Below are positions 1-12,118 of a stretch of 64,000 bases of DNA, piece after piece. The notes under the pieces were generated by a model that had not been told where the DNA came from, did no database searches, and saw nothing but the letters and a program-made list of their open reading frames with translations. Positions within the stretch are counted from its first letter, which is position 1. Each line of letters opens with the position of its first letter. The DNA comes from Oligoflexia bacterium. Its GTDB lineage: Bacteria > Bdellovibrionota_G > JANQFH01. The position numbers and the translations under genes are program-made. The DNA lies in assembly GCA_028277945.1 (NCBI GenBank), contig JANQFH010000024.1, positions 1-64,000 on the forward strand. The letters run 5' to 3'.

Positions 1-1
1 C

Positions 2-529
2 CACTATTTCCTCGCTGAGCTCATGGACGGATACTCACCTCAGCAGCTAGCAAAGAGGTTTAATCTGAACCCATACTCCCTGCAAAAATACCTGTTCGAT
101 TTGGACCGCTTGAATTTTATCGAGCTCCAGGCAGAGGGCAAGGTCAGGCTTCTCAATAAGGGCCAAGTTAGAACCAAGGAGGGTGGCACCTTGGACCGCC
201 AGTACGCGGAAAAATGGTGTCATCTTACTAAAACTATATTTCACGAAGCCATAATGGCCGGGGATACAAGCCCTCGGCTATTCTCTCGCAGCGGACTGAA
301 CTTGCTTCTACGTCGAGAGAGCTTTGAGCAACTTCGTAGCGACATAATAAAGCTGAAGGAAAAATACGCGAGTATCTCTAGCATGGAAAAGGTCCTTGAA
401 CCGCATGAAAACCTTTTAAGAACATACTTCACCTTCCTTATAGCTGACACCAACGCCCGAGAAAGAATCTTTGCCATACCACGAAACTTTGAGGAACCCG
501 TGGAGCCACCCGTAGAGACAACCACGTAG
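2..529 (+). CDS. HTH transcriptional regulator, tandem copy 1 (5' end outside window)
   Basis: The reading frame is open from base 2, and its first residues (HYFLAELMDGY) align with the middle of the next gene (YFFAELMDGY). The true start therefore lies upstream and only the C-terminal two thirds are present. What remains is the second, winged-helix-like HTH (PQQLAKRFNLNPYSLQKYLF) followed by an all-helical C-terminal domain ending in the shared IPRNFEE motif. The first, Cro/C1-like HTH seen in copies 2 and 3 must lie outside the window. It ends 12 nt before copy 2, so the two are probably co-transcribed. Role as a DNA-binding regulator is inferred from the HTH; target and ligand are unknown. 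Confidence 0.7.
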   Translation, partial: HYFLAELMDGYSPQQLAKRFNLNPYSLQKYLFDLDRLNFIELQAEGKVRLLNKGQVRTKEGGTLDRQYAEKWCHLTKTIFHEAIMAGDTSPRLFSRSGLNLLLRRESFEQLRSDIIKLKEKYASISSMEKVLEPHENLLRTYFTFLIADTNARERIFAIPRNFEEPVEPPVETTT

Positions 530-541
530 AAAGGCTAGAAA

Positions 542-1360
542 ATGACGGACGAACAGATTGAAACCCGCAAGATCAAAGAGCTCATCAAGTCGATGATGAA
601 GAAAAAAAAGTACAAATACGACGATCTCGCCAAGGTGCTAAAGGTATCGGTGCCCACCGTCAAGCGACTGCTCAACAAAGAGGACCTCTCGGTTCACCGA
701 TTGTTGGTAATCATAAACTGGCTTGGTTTAGATTTGGCACAGGTCTCGAAACTCACAAAAGAGCACCATAAAAAAGAATACACTGAATTCACCGTCGAAC
801 AGGAGGAGTTCCTTGCAGAGCACCCTGGCCATGTCTATTTCTTCGCTGAGCTCATGGACGGTTATACGCCACAACAACTGGCAGAGAGGTTCAATCTGAG
901 CAAACAGTCGCTAGAAAAGTATCTTTTTGATCTTGATCGGCACAACTTGATCGAACTGCAGAAAGATAACCGTGTTCGTCTGCTAAACAAAAACTATGTC
1001 TTGTCTATTGAAGGCGGACCGTTAGCGAAGAAGTTTTCGAAAAAGATGAACGACGTCATCAGTGAACTCAATAGGCGCGGCATGACCTGTCGGGAGGGAG
1101 ACCCCCTTCTTCGACACCATGCATCTTTGAAATTGTTACTGCGACCTCAGTCTTACCAACGGCTACGTGAAGACGTGAACGACCTTGTCCACAAATACCG
1201 TACGACCTCCTTCATGGAGTGCATGATTGACACACCTGAAAATCTGTTGGGCGTCGTCTTTAACTTTCTCGTCGCCCAAACAGATGGCAGAGCAAAGCTC
1301 TATGGTATACCGCGCAATATCGATACCACGGCTGTAGAGCCGCTAGAGAGTACGCTTTAG
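542..1360 (+). CDS. Two-HTH (Cro/C1-type plus winged) transcriptional regulator, tandem copy 2
   Basis: A 272-residue soluble protein. Residues about 10-70 form a Cro/C1-like helix-turn-helix (YDDLAKVLKVSVPTVKRLL). Residues about 95-150 carry a second HTH/winged helix (PQQLAERFNLSKQSLEKYLF). The rest is helical and ends in the conserved YGIPRN motif. Similar N-terminal HTH plus FxL-rich winged-helix regulators are common in proteobacteria, usually with unknown effectors. It is clearly paralogous to the genes on either side. The start ATG has only a weak AAAGG upstream and follows copy 1 by 12 nt, consistent with translation from one message. Regulatory function is inferred; DNA target unknown. 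Confidence 0.75.
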   Translation: MTDEQIETRKIKELIKSMMKKKKYKYDDLAKVLKVSVPTVKRLLNKEDLSVHRLLVIINWLGLDLAQVSKLTKEHHKKEYTEFTVEQEEFLAEHPGHVYFFAELMDGYTPQQLAERFNLSKQSLEKYLFDLDRHNLIELQKDNRVRLLNKNYVLSIEGGPLAKKFSKKMNDVISELNRRGMTCREGDPLLRHHASLKLLLRPQSYQRLREDVNDLVHKYRTTSFMECMIDTPENLLGVVFNFLVAQTDGRAKLYGIPRNIDTTAVEPLESTL

Positions 1361-1421
1361 TAAAGAGACCGGCAAAAATCATACGGTCATGAAAAACTCC
1401 CTCTGATATAAGGAAGAGAGT

Positions 1422-2243
1422 ATGCAGCTGACAGAGACAGAAAATAGAAAATTAAAGGATCTCATTAAAGCCATCATGAAAAAAAAGAGTTATACCTATG
1501 AAGACCTTGCCAAGGCGATGAACGTATCTGTGCCGACTGTAAAGAGAATCCTCAATAGAGACGAGCTCTCCCTACCGAGATTTTTGTTTATTCTTGAATG
1601 GCTTGGTATGAGCCTCACCCATATTGCCAAACTGGCTGAAGAAGGTGAACATTCGGACAAAGTAGAGTACAGTGTAGAGCAAGAACAGTTTCTTGCTGAC
1701 CATCCGCATCACTTCTATATTTTGATGGAACTTAGACAGGGCTTTTCCGTCGAGCAACTGACGAAAAAATTTAACCTCACCAAAAAATCTATGCAGAAGT
1801 ACCTCATTGATCTTGATCGATGCGGTCTCATTGAGCTACAAGCGAACGACAGAGTCAAATTGAACAGAGCCCATCCTTCTGATGCTCTTGCCGGCGGACC
1901 CATAGAACGTACTTATCGTCATAAGGCAGCCGAGGTCATCAGCGAAGCAAATCTTTGGGGATTCGGCAGCAGAGACGACGATCCAAAGATTCGTTATAAG
2001 GGCAATTTCGGCATGCGACTTCGCCCACAGACCTTCAAAAAGTTACAAGATGATATCCTAGCGCTTGAAAGTAAATACACGACCATATCCTATTACGAAA
2101 GAACTGTGGAAAAAGACGAAAATCTACTGATTATACTTTACAGTTTTGTCGTAGCGCAAATGAATGGTAGAGAGAAGCTCTTTGGTGGCCCACCAAGGAA
2201 TTTCGAAGATGAAACAGAGCCGCAAACCGAGGCTACTGTCTGA
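1422..2243 (+). CDS. Two-HTH transcriptional regulator, tandem copy 3
   Basis: A 273-residue paralogue of the two preceding genes with the same domain order: an N-terminal Cro/C1-like HTH (YEDLAKAMNVSVPTVKRIL), a second HTH (VEQLTKKFNLTKKSMQKYLI) and a helical C-terminal domain ending GGPPRNFED. It is separated from copy 2 by 61 nt and has a good AGGAAGAG ribosome-binding site, so it may be separately translated or transcribed. It ends 13 nt from the convergent glnD stop. All three copies keep the DNA-contact helix region but differ in the C-terminal part, as expected if the duplicates have diverged in what they sense. That last point is inference. Confidence 0.75.
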   Translation: MQLTETENRKLKDLIKAIMKKKSYTYEDLAKAMNVSVPTVKRILNRDELSLPRFLFILEWLGMSLTHIAKLAEEGEHSDKVEYSVEQEQFLADHPHHFYILMELRQGFSVEQLTKKFNLTKKSMQKYLIDLDRCGLIELQANDRVKLNRAHPSDALAGGPIERTYRHKAAEVISEANLWGFGSRDDDPKIRYKGNFGMRLRPQTFKKLQDDILALESKYTTISYYERTVEKDENLLIILYSFVVAQMNGREKLFGGPPRNFEDETEPQTEATV

Positions 2244-2256
2244 AAGCCCATGTCTC

Positions 2257-4845
2257 TCACATTCTCTGGCCACCCAGCATACGCTGCAAACGACGGCGTA
2301 GCTGCCTGACCCACTTGTCTCTCTCTTGCCGGGCTGTTGAGATCTCCGCACCAACAGGTGTGAGGAAGAAAGTGTCAGAGACGCGCTCTGCCTCGGTGTT
2401 GATACGGGCAAGGTAGATGTTGAGGTTTAGGTCAGCAAAAATCTGGCTGATCTGATAGAGCAGCGCCGGCCGGTCTGCAGCTACTACCTCTACCACTGTA
2501 TAGGTCTGATTTTCTCGGTTGTGGATACTCACCTTAGTTGGAATCTTTGGTGTTGGTTTCGTCGCTAGGGTAGACCTTTGTTTCTTTAAAGCAGCTCCTA
2601 TGTCCAAAGTCTTCGTAGTGGCTTGACGAATCGTCTCTTGCAGCTTGCCAACAACCGCTGCTCGATTGCCCGCATCTCCCTCTACCTCGAAAAGGTCGAT
2701 TGCCACGCCGTCGCTGGTTGTAAACAGTTGCGCGATAAGAATATTAAAACCAGTTAAGGCCATGGCCCCAGCAATGATAGAAAAGAGGCCAGGACGGTCT
2801 TTTGCAGCAATGATGATGCGTAAGCCCTCTCTTTTTGGTCGACCCTGCACCAGTACAGCTGGTTCTTGTCTCTTTACCTTGAGGTAGAGATCATGATGCT
2901 TACGGATTTCACGCACAGTGACATAACGAAAGTAATCTTCAGGCAGCTTGGATAAAAATGTCCTTAGCTTCGGCTCATCGGCAAAACGGTGCCGCGCTAG
3001 TCGTTGGGTACGCACCTTCTTATCTTCAAGCTGCTTATGGATGAGAAATCGCTCTGTTTGCTTATACAACTGCAACAGCAAGCTGTGCTTCCATTTGGAG
3101 TAGCCACGAGGACCAACGCTTCTCTGATCAGCAAAGGTAAGCAACAATAACTGTCTGAGCCTTGCTACGGTCTTTACCCTCCTGCCTAAAGCAGTAATAA
3201 CCTCAGGAGCAAAAATATCCTGTTTCTCAGAGATGTGTGGCAGCAGGAGATGATGCTGCACGAGAAATACCAGCTCTTGCACCTCGGTCTTCGACCAGCC
3301 AAGTCGTCTGCCAACCTGCAGGGCATAGCGTCGTCCTACCACCGCATGGGGTTTGCCGCTGCCCTTGCCACTATCGTGCAGTAGCGCCGCTAAATAGAGC
3401 CGCCTTGGCTGTTCTAGCGAGAGCATCAACTCTGTGAGCAGAGGGTATTGGGGTGCTAGCTGTTTCTGGCGTAAAACCTCGAGTGTTTTCACGGCCATCA
3501 GTGAATGAATGTCAACTGTATAGATATGATAGAGATCACGTTGAAACAGATGTTCAATGTTGCCAAACTCAGGAAGTAGCAATCGCAGAACACCAAGAGC
3601 ATGCATGGTGTTCAGCGTTTCATAGACTCGATCGGAGCATAGAACCTTGTGCAGCAGACGGTTTCCAAAAGTTTTGCCTGCGAGCCGATGTCCTTGCTCC
3701 ACAGCCATATGACGAACAAACCGACGCACCTCTGCAGAAAAGTTTGCCTGCTGCCGTAGAAAGAGCTCAAAGGGTGCGAGTGTTGCTTTTACAGGTAACT
3801 GCTGCTGTTTTTTTAATGCCAGCCGTGGAGAAAAGATGATTTCACAACCACGCACAGCAAAGGCACCCTCTCTGTCAATGGTTTTATCTTGGCGCTGCCG
3901 CTTCGATGATTCAGCAAGTCGATACTTCTGTGCCAACGACCGTACGATCGACCCGGAAAAACGCTGTATATTCCTCGTGGCACCATAGTAGTCGGTCATG
4001 AACTGGGCGATGCCATCGCGTGAACGACCATAACCCATCTGCTCTGCCACCGCCTCTTGCATCGCAAAGTTCAATAAGTCCATGCGTCTGCCAGCAAGAA
4101 AGTGGAGGCTGTGCCGCACATACCAGACGAACTCCAAATCTCTGGCAAACAGTTGCTGCAGCTCTTTCGCGGCAATCATCTGCAGGCGCTGCAGCTTCCG
4201 AGGTATCCTTACAGACCGGCCACAGGCCGCATGCAACATCCACAGGGCTAGTTGGAAGTCACGCAGTCCGCCTTGCCCCTCTTTAATGTGTGGCTCTAGA
4301 AGGTAGACACTGTCACCATAGCGTTGATGACGCTGATCATAAGAGATTTCCGCTTGTCGGATAAATTCTCTTACTAGCGCACTCTGCTTACTAAAGAGTT
4401 GGCTGTTGAACTCCTGTAAAAACCTCTTACCAAAGGCAAGGTCGCCAGCAATGGGTAGCGCATCCATCAACGCCGTCAAAACACGGTAGTCTGCACCCGC
4501 TAACTCGATGGAAGCCGAAGGTGTACGTATGGCATAACTCAAATCAATATTCAGGTCCCAGAGGCGGTGTAACAGCGCTGTGACTGGCTCTTTTATGGCT
4601 TCAGGATTGTCTGCCTCATCAAGCAAAAACAGTAAATCAATGTCTGAGTGTGGCGCCATTTCACCACGGCCGAATCCGCCGGTGGCAAGAAGCGCCAACC
4701 TATTGTTCCATTGATAGCCAGCAAAGAGCTCCAGTACCAGGTGCCGATAGCCAAGGCTGATCGCATGCGCTGCTTTCAGCGCGCTTGCGCCTTGATGATG
4801 CTTCTGTTGAATAATTGCAAGGGTTGTTGCTAGATCATTACCCAT
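2257..4845 (-). CDS. glnD: [Protein-PII] uridylyltransferase / uridylyl-removing enzyme GlnD
   Basis: GlnD senses glutamine and adds or removes UMP on PII proteins, controlling nitrogen assimilation. The 862-residue length is normal for the family. Visible domains in order are: a nucleotidyltransferase core with GGFGRGEMAPHSDIDLL (residues about 56-72); the GlnD PII-uridylyltransferase helical region; an HD hydrolase domain with LLHDSGKGSGKPH near the middle; and two C-terminal ACT domains (GLFSIIAGAMALTGFNI and ALLYQISQIFADLNLNI) that bind glutamine. It starts 14 nt after the amidase gene stop, so it may be the last gene of the long minus-strand run that begins at the bactofilin. No PII gene is visible in the window. 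Confidence 0.95.
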   Translation of the reverse strand: MGNDLATTLAIIQQKHHQGASALKAAHAISLGYRHLVLELFAGYQWNNRLALLATGGFGRGEMAPHSDIDLLFLLDEADNPEAIKEPVTALLHRLWDLNIDLSYAIRTPSASIELAGADYRVLTALMDALPIAGDLAFGKRFLQEFNSQLFSKQSALVREFIRQAEISYDQRHQRYGDSVYLLEPHIKEGQGGLRDFQLALWMLHAACGRSVRIPRKLQRLQMIAAKELQQLFARDLEFVWYVRHSLHFLAGRRMDLLNFAMQEAVAEQMGYGRSRDGIAQFMTDYYGATRNIQRFSGSIVRSLAQKYRLAESSKRQRQDKTIDREGAFAVRGCEIIFSPRLALKKQQQLPVKATLAPFELFLRQQANFSAEVRRFVRHMAVEQGHRLAGKTFGNRLLHKVLCSDRVYETLNTMHALGVLRLLLPEFGNIEHLFQRDLYHIYTVDIHSLMAVKTLEVLRQKQLAPQYPLLTELMLSLEQPRRLYLAALLHDSGKGSGKPHAVVGRRYALQVGRRLGWSKTEVQELVFLVQHHLLLPHISEKQDIFAPEVITALGRRVKTVARLRQLLLLTFADQRSVGPRGYSKWKHSLLLQLYKQTERFLIHKQLEDKKVRTQRLARHRFADEPKLRTFLSKLPEDYFRYVTVREIRKHHDLYLKVKRQEPAVLVQGRPKREGLRIIIAAKDRPGLFSIIAGAMALTGFNILIAQLFTTSDGVAIDLFEVEGDAGNRAAVVGKLQETIRQATTKTLDIGAALKKQRSTLATKPTPKIPTKVSIHNRENQTYTVVEVVAADRPALLYQISQIFADLNLNIYLARINTEAERVSDTFFLTPVGAEISTARQERDKWVRQLRRRLQRMLGGQRM

Positions 4846-4859
4846 GCCATCAGCAATAA

Positions 4860-6602
4860 TTAGCTCCGAGGGCTACTCTTTGCGTACCGGGGCGTATTCA
4901 GGAACTTGCTGATTCCCTTGCCTAGAGATTTGGCAAGTTCTAGCTGATAAAAATCACTGCGCAGTCTTCGTTCCTCGGTAGCATTGGTAATAAACGAGGT
5001 CTCGACCAAGATAGCCGGCATGTCGGTATTCCACAGCACATAGAACATAGCACCTTTGACACCAAGATCTTGGACCTTCTTGTACCGACTCTTCAATGAC
5101 TTCACCATGGCTCTCTGTACCATCGAGGCAAGATCAGCGCTCTGGTAGGTAAAGAAGTTTTTCGACATACTCTTAAAAATGCGCTGGAGAATGTCCTCAT
5201 CCTGCATCTCACCTTGATGTATGGAAGCATTTTCTCTCTGTGCCAAGCGTTTCGAATACTCATCTGTGGCGTCATCAAAAATATAGGTGCTGATTCCCGA
5301 TGCTTTGCGCTTTCTACTAGCATTTGCGTGGATGGAGATAAAAAGGTCGCCACGCATTTGATTGGCGAGACGAGACCTTTCCTGAAGCGGCACAAAGACA
5401 TCGTGATCTCGGGTTAAAATGACCTTATAGCGCTGATTCTTTCGCAGGACGTCACGCAGCTTTAAAGCAATTCCTAGGACTACTGCCTTCTCGCGCGTAC
5501 CTCCTGGACCGACCGCGCCTGGATCATCGCCTCCGTGTCCAGGATCAATCACAATGGTGCGGATAGGTGCCTGCTGTAGATTCATTTCGATGCCAGGAAT
5601 GTCAGGTGATGTCTTCTTGGCAGAACCATGCTTGGATACGGCTGTCTTAACCTTGTCCGGTTTCTTTTGTACTGTTTTTGCCTGAGGCGCTGCTGCTGAG
5701 ATGGTCTGCTTGAGCTCGGCGTCGACGATTTCAGCTACCAGTGTTTGCCTGGGTCTCTCTCCTTGGACATCGATAATAATTCGATGTGGCTCACTGCGAG
5801 CACTGATCTGGTAGTCATAGACAGAGTTCATATCTAAAACCACTCGAGCTACGTTCTGATCAAATTGTCCAGAGCGCACTCGTTGCAAGAGCGCATCTTT
5901 GAGCTTCATGTTACGCTGCAGTTTCGCCGATAGTTTGGCGCCACGAACGTCGACGTAAAGTCGTGGCGGCGTTTGTAGTCGCGGATCCTTCTTAAGAAAG
6001 TGATGATGGTAGGCAGCAGCTCGACTTAAATAGATACTGACGCGTGTATAAGCCGGGTTGCTCCAGTAGCGAATATCCTCAATCACAACGCCTGATGCCT
6101 CTTTGTTCGGGGCAGCACCACCGCGAAGTTTTTTGAGCAGGCTACGGGCTTGACTGGCCATATCACCACGAGGATACAGTTGCAGTATGCGATTTAACAC
6201 CTGTAGAGCTTGGCGCCGATCGCCCATATCCTCATGGTAGATGATAGCGGTATTGTACAAGGCGTCGTCAGCAAGTGTGCTCTTTGGATAGGCGTCGACA
6301 AGTTGCTCGTAGGCTTTGATAGCTCCGTAAAGGTTGCTCTGCTTACCAAAGCGCTGATGCATGTTCCAGTAAAGTAGGCCAGCGCTGAACAGGGCATCGC
6401 TAGCACGTTTGGTTTTTGGATGCTCACTCCATACGCGGCGGAACATCTCAATGCAGATGAGCCATTCGGCCTGCTGACCTGTCTGTCGACTATTAATAAG
6501 CTCGTAGTATTTACTGCGTGCTTTTTGATACTGCTGTTCTGCAGCCTGACCAGCGGCTTCTACTGTCCTAACATGAACGGCACAGACCAAGAAAGAGAAC
6601 AA
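4860..6602 (-). CDS. N-acetylmuramoyl-L-alanine amidase, AmiC type (TPR + AMIN + Amidase_3)
   Basis: This periplasmic cell-wall hydrolase cleaves the amide bond between MurNAc and the stem peptide, usually during cell separation. After a hydrophobic leader there are TPR-like repeats (residues about 60-155), an AMIN domain (about 175-285), a linker rich in Lys/Ala/Gln, and a C-terminal Amidase_3 domain. Zinc-ligand motifs are visible: DPGHGG, the Glu of REKAVV, SIHAN, and the Glu of VETSF. The start used is TTG. No ATG or GTG lies in frame between it and the upstream stop, and the hydrophobic coding continues about eight codons upstream of the TTG, so the true start may be a rare codon. The TPR domain in front of AMIN is as in some deltaproteobacterial amidases. 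Confidence 0.9.
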   Translation of the reverse strand: MFSFLVCAVHVRTVEAAGQAAEQQYQKARSKYYELINSRQTGQQAEWLICIEMFRRVWSEHPKTKRASDALFSAGLLYWNMHQRFGKQSNLYGAIKAYEQLVDAYPKSTLADDALYNTAIIYHEDMGDRRQALQVLNRILQLYPRGDMASQARSLLKKLRGGAAPNKEASGVVIEDIRYWSNPAYTRVSIYLSRAAAYHHHFLKKDPRLQTPPRLYVDVRGAKLSAKLQRNMKLKDALLQRVRSGQFDQNVARVVLDMNSVYDYQISARSEPHRIIIDVQGERPRQTLVAEIVDAELKQTISAAAPQAKTVQKKPDKVKTAVSKHGSAKKTSPDIPGIEMNLQQAPIRTIVIDPGHGGDDPGAVGPGGTREKAVVLGIALKLRDVLRKNQRYKVILTRDHDVFVPLQERSRLANQMRGDLFISIHANASRKRKASGISTYIFDDATDEYSKRLAQRENASIHQGEMQDEDILQRIFKSMSKNFFTYQSADLASMVQRAMVKSLKSRYKKVQDLGVKGAMFYVLWNTDMPAILVETSFITNATEERRLRSDFYQLELAKSLGKGISKFLNTPRYAKSSPRS

Positions 6603-6677
6603 AAGGACTAACGAGCAAAAGAAATGCTCTATCTTGCAGTTAGATAAGATCTGCTTTTTCTCTACGACACAAATCGA

Positions 6678-7766
6678 CTAAGAACCTTTCAGTTCGTTTT
6701 CAATAAGCTCTTCGAACTCTTCAATAGGTTTCGCGCCGGAGAGCATCCGACCGTTAATAAAGAAGGCTGGAGTTCCGGTAACCCCCAGTTGCTTGCCTAC
6801 GGTGATGTCTTTGTTTACAAGGCTTTCGAATTTTTTACTGGTAAGACACTGTTTAAACGGGTCTTCTTTTAATTTGAGCTGTTTGGCATAACTAATGAGG
6901 TTATCCTCGGCTAGCGCACGCTGATTTTCAAAGAGCAGGTCATGATACTCCCAGAATTTATCCTGCTCCTTGGCACACTCCGCTGCCAATGCTGCTGGAA
7001 AAGCCTCCTTGTGGAATGGCAGCGGGTAGTGTCTGAATACCAATTTGATTTTGCCAGCGTATTTCTTTACGAGCTTTTTCACCGTGTCTTCCGTGCGCTT
7101 GCAAAAGGGACACTGGTAATCAGAAAACTCTACAATGGTCACTTTGGCGTTTTTAGGACCCATGGAAGCGTTTGCTGGGTCAATGTCGACGTCTATCCTT
7201 GGCGGCAAGGGTTTCGGTTTAGAAAACTCGCCGATGTTGACAACAACATTGTATTTCTTCTTTAAGCTAGAGAAATAAGCGGCTTGCCGTTCCTGCTGTT
7301 TCTGCCGCTGCAGGTGTTCACGAATTCTCTCTTTTATCGACTCATAGGGCCGGTTGATGCCGCGCTCGTCATAAAAGCTCTTAGCCTCTGCATCACTGAC
7401 GCTGCCAGCCTTGTTCTCCACTTCTTCTTTCAGCAGCGCCACAATGCTGATACCTCTATCTTTAGCCGCTCTCTCCAGTAAATTCGTTTCGATTCTTTCA
7501 TTGAGCGCTTCTATAAAGGTCTGGTGTTCGCGCTGTTGTGCTTCAAAAACCTTAAGGTTGGCCTTATAGAGGTTCATCTTGACTTTTGGCTGGTTACGGA
7601 TTTCAGCGTCGGTTATGGCTACCCCATCAATAGTAGCCACGACATCCGCGCTACCACTTTTGATTTCGGTAACCGGTCCTGTGGGTTTCTTTTCTTCTTT
7701 TGTGCAAGCAACAAAGAGCAGAACTGAACTAAGAAAAACCAACCAGCTTGACATAATCCGCTGCAT
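6678..7766 (-). CDS. DsbA/DsbG-family thioredoxin-fold lipoprotein with SurA-like N-terminal region
   Basis: A 362-residue exported thiol-disulfide oxidoreductase. The start at 7766 is preferred over an upstream alternative because a GGGGGAG ribosome-binding site precedes it and it begins directly with a lipoprotein signal (lipobox LFVAC, Cys21). Residues about 40-170 are helical and Gln/Glu/Lys-rich, resembling the chaperone part of SurA-type peptidyl-prolyl isomerases but without an isomerase domain. Residues about 195-360 are a DsbA-like fold with active site CPFC (Cys219, Cys222) and the cis-proline motif GVTGTPAFF. It lies between atpC and the amidase gene on the same strand. Role in folding exported proteins is inferred from the family. 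Confidence 0.85.
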   Translation of the reverse strand: MQRIMSSWLVFLSSVLLFVACTKEEKKPTGPVTEIKSGSADVVATIDGVAITDAEIRNQPKVKMNLYKANLKVFEAQQREHQTFIEALNERIETNLLERAAKDRGISIVALLKEEVENKAGSVSDAEAKSFYDERGINRPYESIKERIREHLQRQKQQERQAAYFSSLKKKYNVVVNIGEFSKPKPLPPRIDVDIDPANASMGPKNAKVTIVEFSDYQCPFCKRTEDTVKKLVKKYAGKIKLVFRHYPLPFHKEAFPAALAAECAKEQDKFWEYHDLLFENQRALAEDNLISYAKQLKLKEDPFKQCLTSKKFESLVNKDITVGKQLGVTGTPAFFINGRMLSGAKPIEEFEELIENELKGS

Positions 7767-7856
7767 GCTCAAACTCCCCCAGTCATGAAAATGAGAACGG
7801 TTGCTAAGAGTATAAATGTAACATCCGATCACTAAGCGAGGCAACGGGATTCTCGG

Positions 7857-8257
7857 TCATTGCTTTTGCCCGACCCCGCGACGCAGGCTGTGCAATCTAA
7901 TCTGGCGATTATGCTCAACGATTTGTTCCGGGCTGAGACCAGCGGTCTTGAGTTCTTGCTGCAGTGCGGTAACGGCAGTCGCAGCCGCGTTGGCGTCGAT
8001 CTCTGCCGGTCGTTCGGCAATTTCAGAAATAACGTAGAGGCGATCTGCTTGCACCAGCGCAAAGCCACCGTGCAGTACAAAAGACTCGCCCCGTTCTGTG
8101 GCTGAGCGTTTTACTCGCATCAGCCCAACGTCCAGTGGTGTCAACAGTGCCGTATGTCCAGGTAAAATCTCCAACTGCCCTCCTACTGCTGGCAACACCA
8201 CCGAGCTAAACTCATCCTCGAGCAACTTGCCTTCCGTCGTAGCTAAGGTGACTTGCA

Positions 8258-8258
<1 letters not shown>
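7857..8258 (-). CDS. atpC: F1Fo ATP synthase subunit epsilon
   Basis: The epsilon subunit is part of the central stalk and inhibits ATP hydrolysis. The 133-residue protein shows the family N-terminal beta-sandwich (VVLPAVGGQLEILPGHTALL) and a short two-helix C-terminal part. Its ATG overlaps the atpD stop by one base (TAATG), indicating coupled translation. It is the last ATP synthase gene of the cluster; atpB and atpE (Fo subunits a and c) are not in the window, as is common in deltaproteobacteria. Confidence 0.95.
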
Positions 8259-10594
<2,336 letters not shown>

Positions 10595-10602
<8 letters not shown>

Positions 10603-12109
10603 GTTTTAACCTCTGCTCGACGAACTCTTTGGCCACGCTCTCAAGCTTCTCTGACAACTCATCCGAGAGGACCTTTTCTTTAGTAATCGCGTCGACAATC
10701 TCCTGGTGTTTCTCTCTAAGAAACTTAAGAAAGTCGCGTTCAAACCGACCCAGCTGTTGCAGCTCCATATCGTCGAGCAGTCCGCGGACCGCCACAAAAA
10801 TGCTAGCAATCTGCTCGGCAACCGGCATGGGTTCATACTGCGGCTGTTTGAGAATCTCTACCAGACGTTGGCCACGGGTAAGCTGTTTTTGCGTAGCTGG
10901 ATCGAGGTCGGAGCCAAACTGGGCAAAGGCAGCAAGTTCACGGTACTGTGCCAGATCCAAACGCAGGGAACCCGCCACCTGTTTCATCGCTTTGATCTGC
11001 GCGTTACCGCCGACACGCGATACCGACAGACCGACGTTGACTGCCGGCCGCACCCCCGCATAGAAGAGGTCACTCTCCAAATAAATCTGGCCATCGGTAA
11101 TGGAGATAACGTTGGTTGGGATGTAAGCAGAGACATCGCCTGCTTGCGTCTCGATAATCGGTAGTGCGGTGAGCGAACCGCCGCCAAGATCGGCGCGCAT
11201 CTTGGCAGCACGCTCAAGCAGTCGTGAATGCAGATAGAAGACATCCCCTGGGTAGGCTTCTCGCCCTGGGGGCCGACGCAGCAGCAGTGACAGCTGTCGG
11301 TAGGCTGCGGCGTGTTTGGAGAGATCGTCGTAAACCACCAGCGCATGCTTACCCCGATCACGATAGTATTCACCAATGGCGCAGCCGGCGTATGGGGCGA
11401 TGAACTGCACGGGAGCGGACTCACTAGCGCTCGCTGAAACCACCGTGGTGTAGTCCATAGCGCCATGCCTTCTCAGTTTGTCGACAACCTGGGCGACGGT
11501 GGACTGCTTTTGGCCTATGGCAACATAGATACAGTGCACATCAGTTTGTTTTTGATTGATAATCGTATCAATGGCCAACGCCGTCTTGCCCGTAGAACGA
11601 TCACCAATGATCAACTCACGCTGTCCTCTGCCAATAGGAATCATTGAGTCAATCGATTTCAGTCCAGTCTGTAGGGGTTCGCGTACTGGCTCACGCACAA
11701 CGATACCGGGTGCTTTGATTTCAATCTTGCCAAACTCCTGAGTAGCAATGGCGCCTTTACCATCCAGTGGCTCACCAAGTGGGTTGACGACTCGGCCCAG
11801 CATGGCATCACCGATTGGCACCTCAGCAATACGCCCGGTGCGCTTAACTGTGTCGCCTTCCTTGATCGATTGCGCTTCACCAATGATAGCCACACCAACA
11901 TTGGTTTCCTCGAGGTTGAGTACCAGCCCGTGAACACTGCCGGGAAACTCGAGGAGTTCACCAGCCATGGCCTGCTCCAAACCGTAGATGCGGGCTATGC
12001 CATCGCCTACGGAAATAACCTGACCAACTTCGTGAACCTGAACCCGTTGATCAAAGTCTTTGATCTTCTCGCGAATGATCTGTGTGATCTCTTGTGCTTG
12101 AATGGCCAT
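10595..12109 (-). CDS. atpA: F1Fo ATP synthase subunit alpha
   Basis: The non-catalytic nucleotide-binding subunit of F1. At 504 residues it has the usual length. The Walker A loop reads GDRSTGKTA (about residues 170-178; Ser where Escherichia coli has Gln). It also contains the region [20 protein letters not shown] and the family signature [14 protein letters not shown]. It lies 9 nt downstream of atpH and overlaps atpG by 8 nt. Confidence 0.98.
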
Positions 12110-12118
12110 ACTCTTCTC

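Noticed and set aside
3453-4306. Plus-strand open frames opposite glnD
   Set aside because: glnD is intact with all catalytic motifs on the minus strand; the opposite frames have no known domains or ribosome-binding sites.
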